64,000 bases of DNA from Lactarius indigo (Eukaryota; Basidiomycota; Agaricomycetes; Russulales; Russulaceae): the NCBI GenBank assembly GCA_025766275.1, contig JAFKAC010000039.1, forward strand, positions 248,001 to 312,000. The letters are read 5' to 3'. Both the position numbers and the translations under genes were made by a program. The notes under the pieces are model-generated. The model was not told where the DNA came from. It saw nothing but the letters and a program-made list of their open reading frames with translations, and did not search any database. This document shows positions 41,101 to 49,969 of the stretch, piece after piece (the first letter of the stretch is position 1; each line of letters opens with the position of its first letter).

Positions 41101-42856
41101 AAGACTAGATCAGTTCAAACAGGCACGACAGCGCGCCTTCTCCTGTATGCTCCGGGCGCAAAAGTCATGGGTCAAGCACAAAGATACGCCCAGATTCAAA
41201 GAAGGAGACCTTGTATGGCTAGAAGGGCGCCACTTACGCACTCATCAACCAACCGCAAAATTGGCCGCAAAACGCCATGGGCCATTTAAGGTCATTCAGG
41301 TGATGTCTCCTGTCAACTATCGTCTCGAGCTTCCCACGCAGTGGAGCATCCACGACGTATTCCACATAGATCTTCTCACACCTTATCGCGAAACGCCCAC
41401 GCACGGACCAAACTATCAGCGCCCACCACCTGATTTGGTCGATAACGAGGAAGAATACGAAGTCGAGAAGATTCTAGACTCGCGGCGATTCGGCAGAAGA
41501 CGCCGGCTCCAGTATCTCGTCAAATGGAAGGGCTATCCTGACTCCGACAATCAGTGGATAGATAAGGATGACGTATTTGCCGACGAAGCCGTTCGGGACT
41601 TCAAACATTCCAACCCCGACAGAGAAACGCATATAAGGACAGCTTTCTGTCGTGATAAGTCCCCATCTCCCATTCATTCCATGTCCTCCACTCGACGCAA
41701 TGACCAGCTCGCACTCCTCTCTACCCTCGTCAATGACTCCACCACCACACTTGTCAACCCCGACTCCACCGACGACACCGCAGCCAGTGGAGCTACGCGA
41801 AGAGGCCGTCCCTCCGTGCAGCATGAGGAAGACGGCCCTATCACTAGTGAAGAACTGCACCAGACACTGCAACGATTCCCTATGCCCGTACAGGGAACTC
41901 TCGACGACGATCCAGCAGCAACTCAACCAGCACCTCCGCCGCCAATGTACGCCCTCACAAACCCCAACACCGGTGAGCCCGAAGTCTTCCTCACCGAAGA
42001 CGAGCTCTTTTGGCTTCAAGCAGCTGTCCCGCGCAGTGAAGCCGCCCGACGCCATGAAGAAGTACGAACAAGAGTGGAAGGAGACGGCGGCGCGGTGGCA
42101 GCAGGAGCAACTGCATATCGCCGCCTGCCGACGCCGAATGATGAAGGAGCGGAAGGAGTATTGGACGAAGATGAGGATGAGGACGAGCTTGGAGACCACT
42201 ACCCCATCAGGCACGCGTTCCTTAATCATGAATTCTACGCTGAAGATCCAGCCGCCACTCCCTACCTCGTCGACGCAGCGGGGGAGCCTTTACACAGGGG
42301 ACGAGTCGCCGTGGCACAAGCGGCTCGTTATACACCAATGGGCGAACGAGACCCAGCAACCAGGGCCGTCGTCCCTGAGGGGTTCCGGGTCAATCGAGGA
42401 CCCGATTACATTCCGTTCCCGATCAAGCTCCCCAACGGACCGACAATACAAGCATCTCACGTGCAGGTTATCCGAGGAGGAGACCCCTTCGTACTCGGAT
42501 TAGCTCCGGGGTCGGGCTTCCTCTACGGCAAACCCCTTTACGCCACGCCTCACCTCCCCAAAAACAACCGCGCTTTCATTCCACACGAGGAGTACTTCAT
42601 GCTCCGCGATCGACACCCCACGGACTTGCTGCTCGCGCGCATTGGGGATGTCACCCTCATTCAAGAGCTACGGCGATTCCGGCAATTCGCCCTCGCCGAG
42701 GACCAGCTGGAGAAGAGGATCCGGCAATTGCAGATGGAAAGGGAGATGGTGATAGCAGACAAGAAGGACAGTCTCTATCGACTCGAGCGTGCTAACATAT
42801 TGGCAAGGATGGAAGACGAAGCAGAACGGATGAGGCAGGAATCGAGGGTGGATTAG
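38060..42856 (+). CDS. pol: ME2 Pol: protease, RT, RNase H, integrase, chromodomain and C-terminal extension
   Basis: About 1600 codons in the -1 frame relative to gag. Protease VDSGATHCFM; RT with YMDD; RNase H ELEVDASGFATGAVLL; integrase zinc site (HGHPGI, CAECQRHK) and D,D,E core (IAVDFITKLP, ISDRDPRF, TDGQSERTNQ); chromodomain YEVEKILDSRRFGRRRRLQY, WKGYPDSDNQWIDKDDVF. The extension of about 430 aa holds an acidic run (DEDEDEDEL), the conserved block PEGFRVNR...YIPFPI...ASHVQ...PFVLGL...LYGKPLYA, and a C-terminal coiled coil (LAEDQLEKRIRQLQMEREMV). No frameshifts or stops are seen. Confidence 0.95.
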   Translation, partial: GFSGRLNPSAWVRAVNCNSVIMTRYRSMRVPVSIRTSYAMADIRALVDSGATHCFMKPSFAKRMGLGTKLLDIPKKIWNIDNTENKSGRITHYTDVDVQTKGIHKEIRFLITDIGNEDIVLGYPWLAIYDPHIKWSQAAIHEDMLPIIIRSINPNIKTTPAVAAAIVQNDDYEVVHSCVITDEQRQHFEEGCRIRATATDLAIAAQQYVTKAELPPEYSEFERLFSEEASDRFPPSRPWDHAIEFKPGTADAIDCKIYPMTQEEDKKLREWIDEQLKKGYIRPSKSPYASSFFFIKKKDGKLRPVQDYRKINAVTIRNQYPLPLISDLITDLSNAHIYTKLDVRWGYNNVRIKEGDEEKAAFKTRYGLFEPTVMFFGLTNSPATFQTMMNFIFRDIIAKHEKRGTVIRVYMDDIGIATGLDHSLQDHIEAVKDVLRVSAEHDLYYKLEKCLFHSPRMDYLGVILEKGVTRMDPVKISGIKDWPTPTKVKDVRSFLGFCNFYRPFIRGFATKARPLNKLTRKDTEWHWGTEEEKAFQDLKTLVTSEPVLAHPDLTQQFELEVDASGFATGAVLLQRKADGKRHPIGYYSSTLNEAERNYDIYDLELLAIVKAFRHWRPLLAGSPHKIKVFSDHLNLQYWKSPQKISRRVAREVLELSEYDFEIHHIKGTSNGRADALSRRPDYDQGENDNEGVTVLPESVFARATTLEEPRHPHWRPEILPVEMTPEHPIYEQDTAKLKPWVDAHKLKDIEGTWYKEGRRVVTGGIHDKRTIIAAHHDSPVYGHPGIKRTLQLTERHYWWPQMKNDVTEYVKGCAECQRHKANLRPIRAPLQPIYPKPEALPFETIAVDFITKLPVSRGFDSILTVTDHDCTKAAIFIPCNEEITAEGTAALYVSHVFPRFGLPSRVISDRDPRFASKFMREICKILGISQNISTAYHPRTDGQSERTNQWLEQYLRFWVNERQDDWTRYLPMAEFTHNNWPNETTRESPFFLLSGFNPRADWTDRPSPIPQVSLRLDQFKQARQRAFSCMLRAQKSWVKHKDTPRFKEGDLVWLEGRHLRTHQPTAKLAAKRHGPFKVIQVMSPVNYRLELPTQWSIHDVFHIDLLTPYRETPTHGPNYQRPPPDLVDNEEEYEVEKILDSRRFGRRRRLQYLVKWKGYPDSDNQWIDKDDVFADEAVRDFKHSNPDRETHIRTAFCRDKSPSPIHSMSSTRRNDQLALLSTLVNDSTTTLVNPDSTDDTAASGATRRGRPSVQHEEDGPITSEELHQTLQRFPMPVQGTLDDDPAATQPAPPPPMYALTNPNTGEPEVFLTEDELFWLQAAVPRSEAARRHEEVRTRVEGDGGAVAAGATAYRRLPTPNDEGAEGVLDEDEDEDELGDHYPIRHAFLNHEFYAEDPAATPYLVDAAGEPLHRGRVAVAQAARYTPMGERDPATRAVVPEGFRVNRGPDYIPFPIKLPNGPTIQASHVQVIRGGDPFVLGLAPGSGFLYGKPLYATPHLPKNNRAFIPHEEYFMLRDRHPTDLLLARIGDVTLIQELRRFRQFALAEDQLEKRIRQLQMEREMVIADKKDSLYRLERANILARMEDEAERMRQESRVD
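39430..39463 (+). promoter_or_regulatory. ME2 putative central polypurine tract with hairpin
   Basis: The same 20-base hairpin as in ME1 (39430-39449), then TGAAAAGGGGGTGA (39451), identical over all 14 bases to the 3' polypurine tract. It lies at 49.4% of the element length. Confidence 0.6.
41700..42503 (+). CDS. ME2 overlapping ORF in the +1 frame of pol (267 aa)
   Basis: ATG at 41700, 267 codons. Begins MTSSHSSLPSSMTPPP, has a central charged helix (YEQEWKETAARWQQEQLHIA) and ends SLRGSGSIEDPITFRSRSSS...SYSD. ME3 and ME4 have the same length and start. Between ME2 and ME3 the pol frame has roughly half as many synonymous differences here as outside the ORF. Function unknown; the mode of expression is not evident. 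Confidence 0.5.
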   Translation: MTSSHSSLPSSMTPPPHLSTPTPPTTPQPVELREEAVPPCSMRKTALSLVKNCTRHCNDSLCPYRELSTTIQQQLNQHLRRQCTPSQTPTPVSPKSSSPKTSSFGFKQLSRAVKPPDAMKKYEQEWKETAARWQQEQLHIAACRRRMMKERKEYWTKMRMRTSLETTTPSGTRSLIMNSTLKIQPPLPTSSTQRGSLYTGDESPWHKRLVIHQWANETQQPGPSSLRGSGSIEDPITFRSRSSSPTDRQYKHLTCRLSEEETPSYSD

Positions 42857-42874
42857 TGAGGTGGGCCTCACTCC

Positions 42875-42888
42875 TGAAAAGGGGGTGA
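42875..42888 (+). promoter_or_regulatory. ME2 3' polypurine tract
   Basis: TGAAAAGGGGGTGA directly before the 3' LTR. Confidence 0.85.
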
Positions 42889-43395
42889 TGTTACGGTACG
42901 GACCTAATGACTCTCTACATACGACTCATGACCGGTTATGACTACGGTCCGACATCAGTATTAGTCATGGACTCTTACTTCGCATCAGTCAGCATAGTAG
43001 TTCACACGTGATTGTGGCTCGTGTATGACTCATTCCTAGGATAGCTGTACTAGGGTTCGAGCTAGTTACGCTATTGGTCACGTACTATTCAAGCGGCGCT
43101 TTAAAGCCCGCGTGTATCTGTATAAGTAGTCGATCCAGAAGACCAAGAGTCTCCATCTTGGTCTTCTTCAATCCACCCTTGACTCGCTAAAGCCTCTTGC
43201 CTTAGTCTCGGACTAAGTGTGCCTTCACTTGTATCCAACCAAGGGATACACTTCTTCGCCTTTAGCTGCAGCGTGTGCCAAAGTGCCCCTGTTCAGCTCG
43301 CGTTGGGTTGACTCGTGTCCCCATTCGCCTATCTCCGCTAAGTTGATTACGCCTTCATAGCGTCCAAGTCGGACTAACGCCGGTGGAGCGTAACA
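42889..43395 (+). repeat. ME2 3' LTR
   Basis: 507 bp, the same as 35595-36101 by eye, including the variant CACACGTG and AGCGTCC that ME4 lacks. Confidence 0.95.
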
Positions 43396-43403
43396 TATAT
43401 GGA

Positions 43404-45504
43404 TCAAATCACTTCGACCTTGGCATCAATACCACACTCATCAGGTGCTAGTAGGGTAAGTCCTGGATGTCTCCGCAGAACATGGACATGATTACTGTAA
43501 GTCCAAATCCCAATAAGGCTTACTATTGCTGATGTTTCGAGCATATAGACTTTTGATGACCACTTCCCATACCATCTCCCAAACAGCTGGTGGCGCTCCA
43601 TCAGGGGATGATAGACAACAAGGGAGAGGTCAGCAACAGTATAGAAGGCCAAGGCCTCTCCAAAGATTGGTTTGTTCTTCTCCACCTCTAATACTGTTTC
43701 ATCTATGGGCTGATCTCTTGGCTGCAACATCTCTAGCTGAGCTTCAAAGTATCTTGAGGAGCAGGAGGTGTGCTTTTTTGAAAGCTCAAAGAGCTGGCTT
43801 GTAAGGGTAGTGTGGTTGGAAAGAGGGCACTTCCCCCAACGCATAGCTTGAAGTATGGAATCTGGTCCTACTTCAGGGTAGGACTCCTGAATTGCTTGTA
43901 AGTGTGCCTTCAAATCAATATCTTCCTTTCTCTGCTTCTTGGTGATTGGAATTTCTTTAAATAGAGAAGTCCTCTGGACACTTTCTTCAGGGGTGGGGAA
44001 GAGTGTTGGATAGGCAAGATGTAGAAGCCTAACAGACTGCTTGTCTGCTGTATATGAGACTATGTTTTTGAAGGGGGACTTTTTTGACCTGATGCCATGC
44101 CCAATATCTCCGATGGCCCGTTCACATGTAGCCTGAGAGCCAAATCTGATAGAGCCATTGTATGAAATATGGAAGGGAATATGTATGAGCTGAAAGATGC
44201 ATAGTTGGCAGCGGGAAATTTTGGATGGGTCATTGCCAACATAGAGGCTTTCAAATCCTTGAAGAAAAAGGACAATCTTCATATAAAGCTTGGATAAGTC
44301 CTCCTCTGTTCTAGTGACAGTTGTCATAGCAAACTCTACCACATTGGAGAATATGGCAAAGTTCTTGACTACTTCTGGGTTAAATCCAAGCTCCCATGCC
44401 ATAGGAACAATATACCAATGGAGAAGGGCCATCCACTCATATATTTTGTATTGACTTTGGCGCTTTTTGTAGGGGTCCTGAATAGGTCCACAAAAGGATG
44501 AAGGCAGTGTTGCTATAGCACTTTCAACCTCTGCTCCAAGTTTTGAAGCAATATCTGGACTCATGTAGACCTGCTCTGATTGAGAGCTAAATGAGGTCCA
44601 TATATCCCCGGGCCAGATGTGTGGCAAGCAGTTCTCATAGAAGAGGTGGAAGGGGTCAAGTGGGAAAAAGAATGGATGGGAGAAGGTGGGGCTAGCAGCA
44701 CAGATAGGAAGACCAGAGACACCAGTTTCCCGCACAATTGCTGCATACTGTGTCTTGTTGCCCTTAACAGCCTCAAGCCTCTTGATAATTTCCCAGTAGT
44801 TCTCTAGAGTCCTAAGTGGCAAGGCAAAAATGTCAAAATTAGGGCGATCCCCATTGATCTCTTCTTTTTGAGGTGGGGAGAGGGGATAGTACTGGGATTT
44901 AGCACCTATAAGATAAAATAGTAAGATAAAATGGTACAATAATATTCAAGCTGTATACACATACCTCTGTCTTTACTGGCGCGTGCACCCCGCACCATAC
45001 TAAAATGACACCCATATATAGCCATATGTCCTGCCATTCTGCTGAGTTTTGCAGAACCAAGCATATCTCCAAGAACACCACAAAGAAAGACCTTCAAAAG
45101 AAAGTATGTTCCTTTAAGGGCATCAAAAGTCCATACACCAACACTAAGCTTTGCAAGCTCCTCATAAAGGACATAAATGAAAGACTCCACATTTCCAGGT
45201 GAAGAGGGCCCAGGAATGACAAGTGGAATGATGATGTTGGCAGCTTTAGATCACATGTTGGGGGGGAGGTTTAGGATTGTGACAATGAGGACCCAGACAT
45301 CAGACTGCTTCTTCATAGTGAGCTGGGCACCATCACCTGAGATGGTTATTGCAGTGTCAGTCTCATGTTGGAATAAATGGTGTTGGAAATGATTAATATG
45401 GCTAATAGAGCCAGGAAAATCAGAGTATTCAGTGGGGGGAGAATCTGGCTTCAGTTTCTTCAAAGCCTGGTGTAGATGGTCATGGCAATACCGCATGGCT
45501 GCTG
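43404..45504 (-). pseudogene. Tnp2-type (CACTA/CMC-like) transposase, 5'-truncated and with one internal stop
   Basis: A DNA transposase of the Tnp2 family common in Agaricomycetes. The frame runs from 45504 through ITISGDGAQLTMKKQSDVWV (DG..L...SDVW motif) to NLPPNM, is broken by a single TGA (45253-45251), continues in the same frame (IPGPSSPGNVESFIYVLYEE; LGDMLGSAKLSRMAGHMAIY), and after one intron (about 44964-44906) continues with YYPLSPPQKEEINGDRPNFD, VSGLPICAA and a long C-terminal region ending DECGIDAKVEVI. The 5' part is removed by the family-3 LTR element at 45505, so the upstream ORF codons (MCAVSSSAG...) are LTR sequence and not part of this gene. One stop in otherwise good coding sequence suggests recent inactivation. 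Confidence 0.75.
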
Positions 45505-45847
45505 TGTCACGCACACGTGACATCACGGTCACGAGTTGACACGTCAAACGATCGATTGCCAGCGGTTCGAAGTTCTTGCCAGTTGTATGCCACGTATCTT
45601 GTAGTTCTGCCAGCTCACTTGTAGTTCGTGAAAGTACCAGAAAACAGTCCCGAAAAACAACAGTCTGTACGATATATAAAGAGTAGTTTAGAGTAGTACA
45701 GTCCTTGTCTACTCTTCGTTTGAATCCACTGTGTTCCCCTCTCACTTGCGTGCTCAACGAGTGCTCCAAGTATTCACCTTCAGCTTGAGTTAGAATCCAA
45801 GCCTTCGACCCCGACTCTCTCGTGAACGGTCCGTTGGTACCGTAACA
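45505..45847 (+). repeat. Family-3 5' LTR
   Basis: 343 bp, TGTCACGC...CCGTAACA. TATATAAA at 45673-45680; 34 bases from its first base, GTCTACTCTT (45707-45716) is the predicted transcript start. Confidence 0.8.
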
Positions 45848-45848
45848 T

Positions 45849-45858
45849 AAGAGTAGAC
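45849..45858 (+). promoter_or_regulatory. Family-3 primer-binding site, self-priming type
   Basis: AAGAGTAGAC, one base after the LTR, is the exact complement of GTCTACTCTT at the predicted transcript start. The sequence is unrelated to the primer site of families 1 and 2, yet it again pairs with its own transcript start. Confidence 0.7.
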
Positions 45859-45911
45859 CCCCTACTCCCGCGCTAGACGACACAGCGCACAAGTGTCGTA
45901 CGAACGAAAAA

Positions 45912-46089
45912 CTGGCAGAAACCCCGGACGGGCAGTTTGCTTACATCGAGCCCGCTAACGATCGGAACGACAGTACTGAAAAACGACTAGTACTTCGACG
46001 GACAGCACCCAACCTCACCGACCTCACAGTCAGAGGTCTTGTGTGGGAGCACCACAGAGGATATACTCTCGAACGCACACCGGACCCGA
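45912..46089 (+). CDS. gag: Family-3 Gag, N-terminal part (no ATG)
   Basis: The frame is open from just after the LTR (the nearest upstream in-frame stop is the TAA at 45844). It reads ETPDGQFAYIEPANDRNDST, then RTAPNLTDLTVRGLVWEHHR, up to the ME3 insertion at 46089, and continues at 62533. No ATG exists between the predicted transcript start and 62799 (about 650 nt after removing ME3). A CTG at 45912 has A at -3 and G at +4 and is the start chosen here; other near-cognate codons are possible. Confidence 0.55.
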
Positions 46090-46598
46090 TGTTACGGTAC
46101 GGACTTGATGACTCATTACACACGACTCATGACCGGTTATGACTACGGTCCGGTATTGATATTAGTCATGGACTCTTACATCGTATCAGTCAGCATAGTA
46201 GTTCGCATGTGATTGTGACTCATGTATGACTCATTCCTAGGATAGCGGTACTAGGGTTCGAGCTAGTTACGCTATTGGTTACCTACTATTCCAGCGGCGC
46301 TTTAAAGCCCGCGCGTATCTGTATAAGTAGTCGACTCAGAAGACCAAGAGTCCCCATCTTGGTCTTCTTCAATCCACCTTCTGAAGCGTCTCTTGTCTAC
46401 CTTAGTCTTTGACTAAGTGTGCCTCCGCAAGTGTTTACCAAGGAACACTTCTCTTTACCCTCTTTGCTGCAGCGTGTGCCAGAGTGCCCCTGTTCAGCCT
46501 GCGTTGGGTTGACACGTGATCCCCATTCGCTTAACTTTTGCTAAGTCGATTACGCCTTTCACGAGTCCAAGTCGGACTAACGCCGGTGGAGCGTAACA
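46090..46598 (+). repeat. ME3 5' LTR
   Basis: 509 bp, TGTTACGGTACGGACTTG...CGTAACA. TATAAGTA at about 46322 and predicted transcript start ATCTTGGTCTT at 46356. Diverged from the family 2a LTRs but the same as 62019-62527. Confidence 0.9.
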
Positions 46599-46600
46599 TT

Positions 46601-46611
46601 AAGACCAAGAT
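46601..46611 (+). promoter_or_regulatory. ME3 primer-binding site, self-priming type
   Basis: AAGACCAAGAT, complementary over 11 nt to 46356-46366. Confidence 0.75.
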
Positions 46612-46618
46612 CCTCATC

Positions 46619-48586
46619 GTGGCGTACTCGACCAGAGACCAGTGGACGTCCTTCCGTCCCTATCATATCGAACGACGAGGAGATCGTAACGTACCAACAA
46701 GATTCCTGGGAGCAGCCCAGTGGAGAGAGCGAGGAGAAGACACCGGATACTTCGTAGAATTTAACGGCCCCAGCCGTTTCCGACCTGTTGAGTTCAATTT
46801 CGAACACCTCTGTTGGACCGAGGTTACTTGGAATCCCATAGATCATCGCTGGGACATTGTACGACCAGCCGGAAGAAATTACAACTGCGACATCGACGCC
46901 CGAGAACTCAATAGCCGAGCAGACTACGGTCCTATAGACGGACAAGCGCAAGAACATACGGACGAGGGAGTTAGCGGGGAAGAAACCTCCGAAAGTCAGT
47001 CCCCAAGTAGAGGAACTACGCCAGCAGAAGACGCCAGCCTAGGAGCCATCGGCGATCACATCATACAACAAACTGAGTCCCTCACTATTCACCAACCAGA
47101 ACCCGAAGTAATTCACATTCACAGTCCAGCAGTCGCGATGGCAACTGCCACTATCACACACGAGGAACTGCTCACTACCGAAGCAAGAAATCAAATAGCA
47201 CTAGAAGAGCAGCGACGTATCGCAGAGGAATCCAGAGCCAATCTAGCTCCCATTAATCCCTACACTGGTCATCGACTGACTGACGACGACGTAGCAATCC
47301 ACCGCGCCATTGGGCCCGACGTAGCTGATCCTCCAAGTGGGGGAGGAGGAAACCCTGGCGATCTACCAGGAGGAGGAGGACCTCCATCAAGAGGACCCGG
47401 ATTCGGAGGATTCCCTGGTGGACTACCAGGAGGATTCCCCGGAGGACCCCCAGGAGGAGGACATCTCGGAGGAGGACTACCAGGTGCAGGTCCCATTATT
47501 CCCCCTCCAAGTAACAAATTAGCTGGTGAAGCACCAACAGTATTCGACGGAGAACGTGCCAAAGTGGAAGCGTTCCTTACACAATGGCATGTCTACTGGG
47601 GCATGAACGCAGACGAAGGCATTATGGCTACACCATATCGACGCGCCTTACTCTTCCTATCATACATCAAAGGAACTAACGTCAGCGAATGGGTGCTGGC
47701 CATGCTTACTTGGCTCAATGGCCAGATACAAGCAGGAATACCCCGTACGAGCGAAGGATTATGGAACGAAGTCACGCGAAGCTTTATGCAACGCTTCCGA
47801 AACACAATGGAGCAAGAACAAGCTCAATACGAGCTCAAGAAAGGAGTCAAAATGATCGGGGGCAATCTAGATGAGTATTGCACCCAATTCGAACAGTTAA
47901 TACGCCGTGCTCAGTACAGACTCGACGATCCGCAAACGCTTGATCTATTCGCAAGCGGATTACCAAAAGACCTATATGAAAAGGTCTACACTCTCGACAA
48001 CCCCCGCAATTACCGTGAATGGAAAGAAGCAGCCACCACTCGTCAACAGCAATATCTTCACCTTAAAGCGGTATTGAACAAAGGAGTTCCCCCTGGACAA
48101 GGGCAAGGGAAACAGCGACAACAACGACAGTGGCAAGGGCCACCGAGGAGTTCATGGCAGCCAAGAAATTTACGAGATCCAAACGCCATGGACACCTCTG
48201 CAGATCGAATTCGAGGAAGGCTCGCGGGAGCTGAGGACATACTCGCCCCTCGCCCTCCATATCGACCAAGAGGAGGATTTTTACAGAGGGGAGGAGGACA
48301 TAACAACCAAAGGCCAGTCACGTGTTATAACTGTGGAAAGGACGGACACATGGCCCGCTATTGCAGACAACCGCCGAAGGAATATCAACCCCAAGCATCG
48401 ACCAGTCGGTATATCGACACCGACTATCATCAACAAGAGCCAGAAGTCGCTACCAGGGCGGTCCAAGACATACCCCCTCAACAGCGCGCCAGCGACTGGC
48501 TTAATGGAGTAGCCGGAGAATCAGATGACGTAAAGGACATTATCCTCCAACAATTATGGAAAAAGGAGGGTTTTCAGGACGCCTGA
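46619..48586 (+). CDS. gag: ME3 Gag, apparently starting without an ATG
   Basis: 655 aa read from GTG at 46619. Domains as in ME2, with a canonical zinc knuckle CYNCGKDGHMARYC. The open frame extends upstream into the LTR here, but only because this copy lacks the extra base of ME2/ME4, so that extension is not conserved. The first ATG after the predicted transcript start is at 47138 (codon 174, in frame), 782 nt downstream. Ends at TGA 48584-48586. Confidence 0.85.
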   Translation: MAYSTRDQWTSFRPYHIERRGDRNVPTRFLGAAQWRERGEDTGYFVEFNGPSRFRPVEFNFEHLCWTEVTWNPIDHRWDIVRPAGRNYNCDIDARELNSRADYGPIDGQAQEHTDEGVSGEETSESQSPSRGTTPAEDASLGAIGDHIIQQTESLTIHQPEPEVIHIHSPAVAMATATITHEELLTTEARNQIALEEQRRIAEESRANLAPINPYTGHRLTDDDVAIHRAIGPDVADPPSGGGGNPGDLPGGGGPPSRGPGFGGFPGGLPGGFPGGPPGGGHLGGGLPGAGPIIPPPSNKLAGEAPTVFDGERAKVEAFLTQWHVYWGMNADEGIMATPYRRALLFLSYIKGTNVSEWVLAMLTWLNGQIQAGIPRTSEGLWNEVTRSFMQRFRNTMEQEQAQYELKKGVKMIGGNLDEYCTQFEQLIRRAQYRLDDPQTLDLFASGLPKDLYEKVYTLDNPRNYREWKEAATTRQQQYLHLKAVLNKGVPPGQGQGKQRQQRQWQGPPRSSWQPRNLRDPNAMDTSADRIRGRLAGAEDILAPRPPYRPRGGFLQRGGGHNNQRPVTCYNCGKDGHMARYCRQPPKEYQPQASTSRYIDTDYHQQEPEVATRAVQDIPPQQRASDWLNGVAGESDDVKDIILQQLWKKEGFQDA

Positions 48587-48608
48587 ACCCATCGGCCTGG
48601 GTGAGGGC
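48568..48608 (+). promoter_or_regulatory. ME3 gag-pol -1 frameshift signal
   Basis: GGGTTTT at 48568-48574, hairpin at 48581-48608. Same as in ME1, ME2 and ME4. Confidence 0.85.
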
Positions 48609-49934
48609 AGTTAATTGTAACAGTGTAATCATGACTCGCTATCGTTCTATGAGAGTTCCAGTATCGATTCGCACCAGTTACGCAATGGCCGACATACGCG
48701 CTTTAGTCGACTCGGGAGCAACCCACTGCTTCATGAAACCATCCTTCGCAAAAAGAATGGGACTTGGGACTAAACTACTTGACGTCCCAAAGAAAATATG
48801 GAATATTGACAACACTGAAAACAAATCGGGGCGTATTACTCATTATACGGACGTTGACGTCCAAACTAAAGGAATCCACAAGGAAATACGTTTCCTCATC
48901 ACCGACATAGGCAACGAAGACATCGTACTAGGATACCCTTGGCTCGCCATTTACGACCCGCACATCAAATGGTCACAAGCAGCCATCCATGAAGATATGC
49001 TCCCCATTATCATTCGCTCAACCAATCCCTACATCAAGACAACAACGATTGCGGCAGCCACCTCTCAAAACGACGACTATGAAGTTGTACACTCTTGTGT
49101 TATCACAGATGAACAACGACGACAATTTGAAGAAGGATGTCAAATTAGAGCCACCGCTACGGACCTCGCTATTGCTGCTCAACAGTATACCACTAAAGCT
49201 GAGTTACCTCCCGAATATCGCGAATTCGAACGACTCTTCAGCGAAGAAGCATCGGACAGGTTTCCGCCCAGCAGGCCCTGGGATCATGCCATCGAATTCA
49301 AACCAGGAACAGCTGACGCCATCGATTGCAAAATATACCCCATGACTCAAGAAGAAGACAAGAAACTGCGCGAATGGATCGACGAACAACTAAAAAAGGG
49401 ATACATACGACCCTCTAAATCTCCATACGCCTCATCCTTCTTTTTCATTAAGAAGAAGGATGGTAAGTTGCGGCCCGTACAGGACTACCGAAAAATCAAC
49501 GCTGTCACTATCCGCAACCAATACCCACTTCCCCTCATCTCTGACCTGATCACCGATCTCAGTAATGCCCACATCTATACCAAGCTCGACGTAAGATGGG
49601 GGTACAACAACATACGCATCAAAGAAGGAGACGAGGAAAAAGCGGCGTTTAAAACACGATATGGACTATTTGAACCAACGGTGATGTTTTTCGGCTTAAC
49701 CAACTCCCCAGCAACGTTCCAGACTATGATGAACTTCATCTTCAGGGACATCATTGCGAAGCACGAAAAACGCGGCACAGTTATTCGGGTATACATGGAC
49801 GATATCGGCATCGCCACGGGTCTTACTCACTCCTTATCGGATCACATTGAAGCAGTGAAAGACGTCCTCCGCGTATCCGCGGAACATGACCTATATTACA
49901 AACTCGAGAAATGTCTCTTCCACTCCCCGCGTAT

Positions 49935-49969
49935 GGATTACCTGGGGGTAATCCTTGAAAAGGGGGTGA
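49935..49969 (+). promoter_or_regulatory. ME3 putative central polypurine tract with hairpin
   Basis: The same 20-base hairpin (49935-49954), followed by TGAAAAGGGGGTGA from 49956. Confidence 0.6.

Larger units (their letters stand above)
35595..43395 (+). mobile_element. ME2: complete Ty3/gypsy chromovirus (family 2a)
   Basis: 7801 bp with 507-bp LTRs that look identical. The flanks share only TATA (4 bp; CTATA on the left, TATAT on the right), not the usual 5 bp. Gag and Pol are open. ME4 is nearly identical: Gag shows no difference and Pol only about three residues. Inserted 8 bases beyond the stop codon of the Tnp2 gene. Confidence 0.95.

Noticed and set aside
41474..42229. Antisense ORF of about 250 codons under pol, also in ME3 and ME4
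   Set aside because: It mirrors the codon bias of the two sense frames, and I saw no conserved motif in it. The plus +1 ORF explains the region better.
43396..43403. ME2 insertion as the cause of Tnp2 truncation at its 3' end
   Set aside because: The Tnp2 stop codon precedes the LTR by 8 bases, so the C-terminus looks natural.
45505..45892. Upstream extension of the Tnp2 ORF (MCAVSSSAGVGG...)
   Set aside because: These codons are the reverse complement of the family-3 LTR and leader, which carry a TATA box and primer site on the plus strand.
46538..46618. Upstream start for ME3 gag inside the LTR (TTG at 46538)
   Set aside because: The extension depends on the frame of this copy alone; ME2/ME4 have one more base there and a stop, and ME1 has TGA at 7984.
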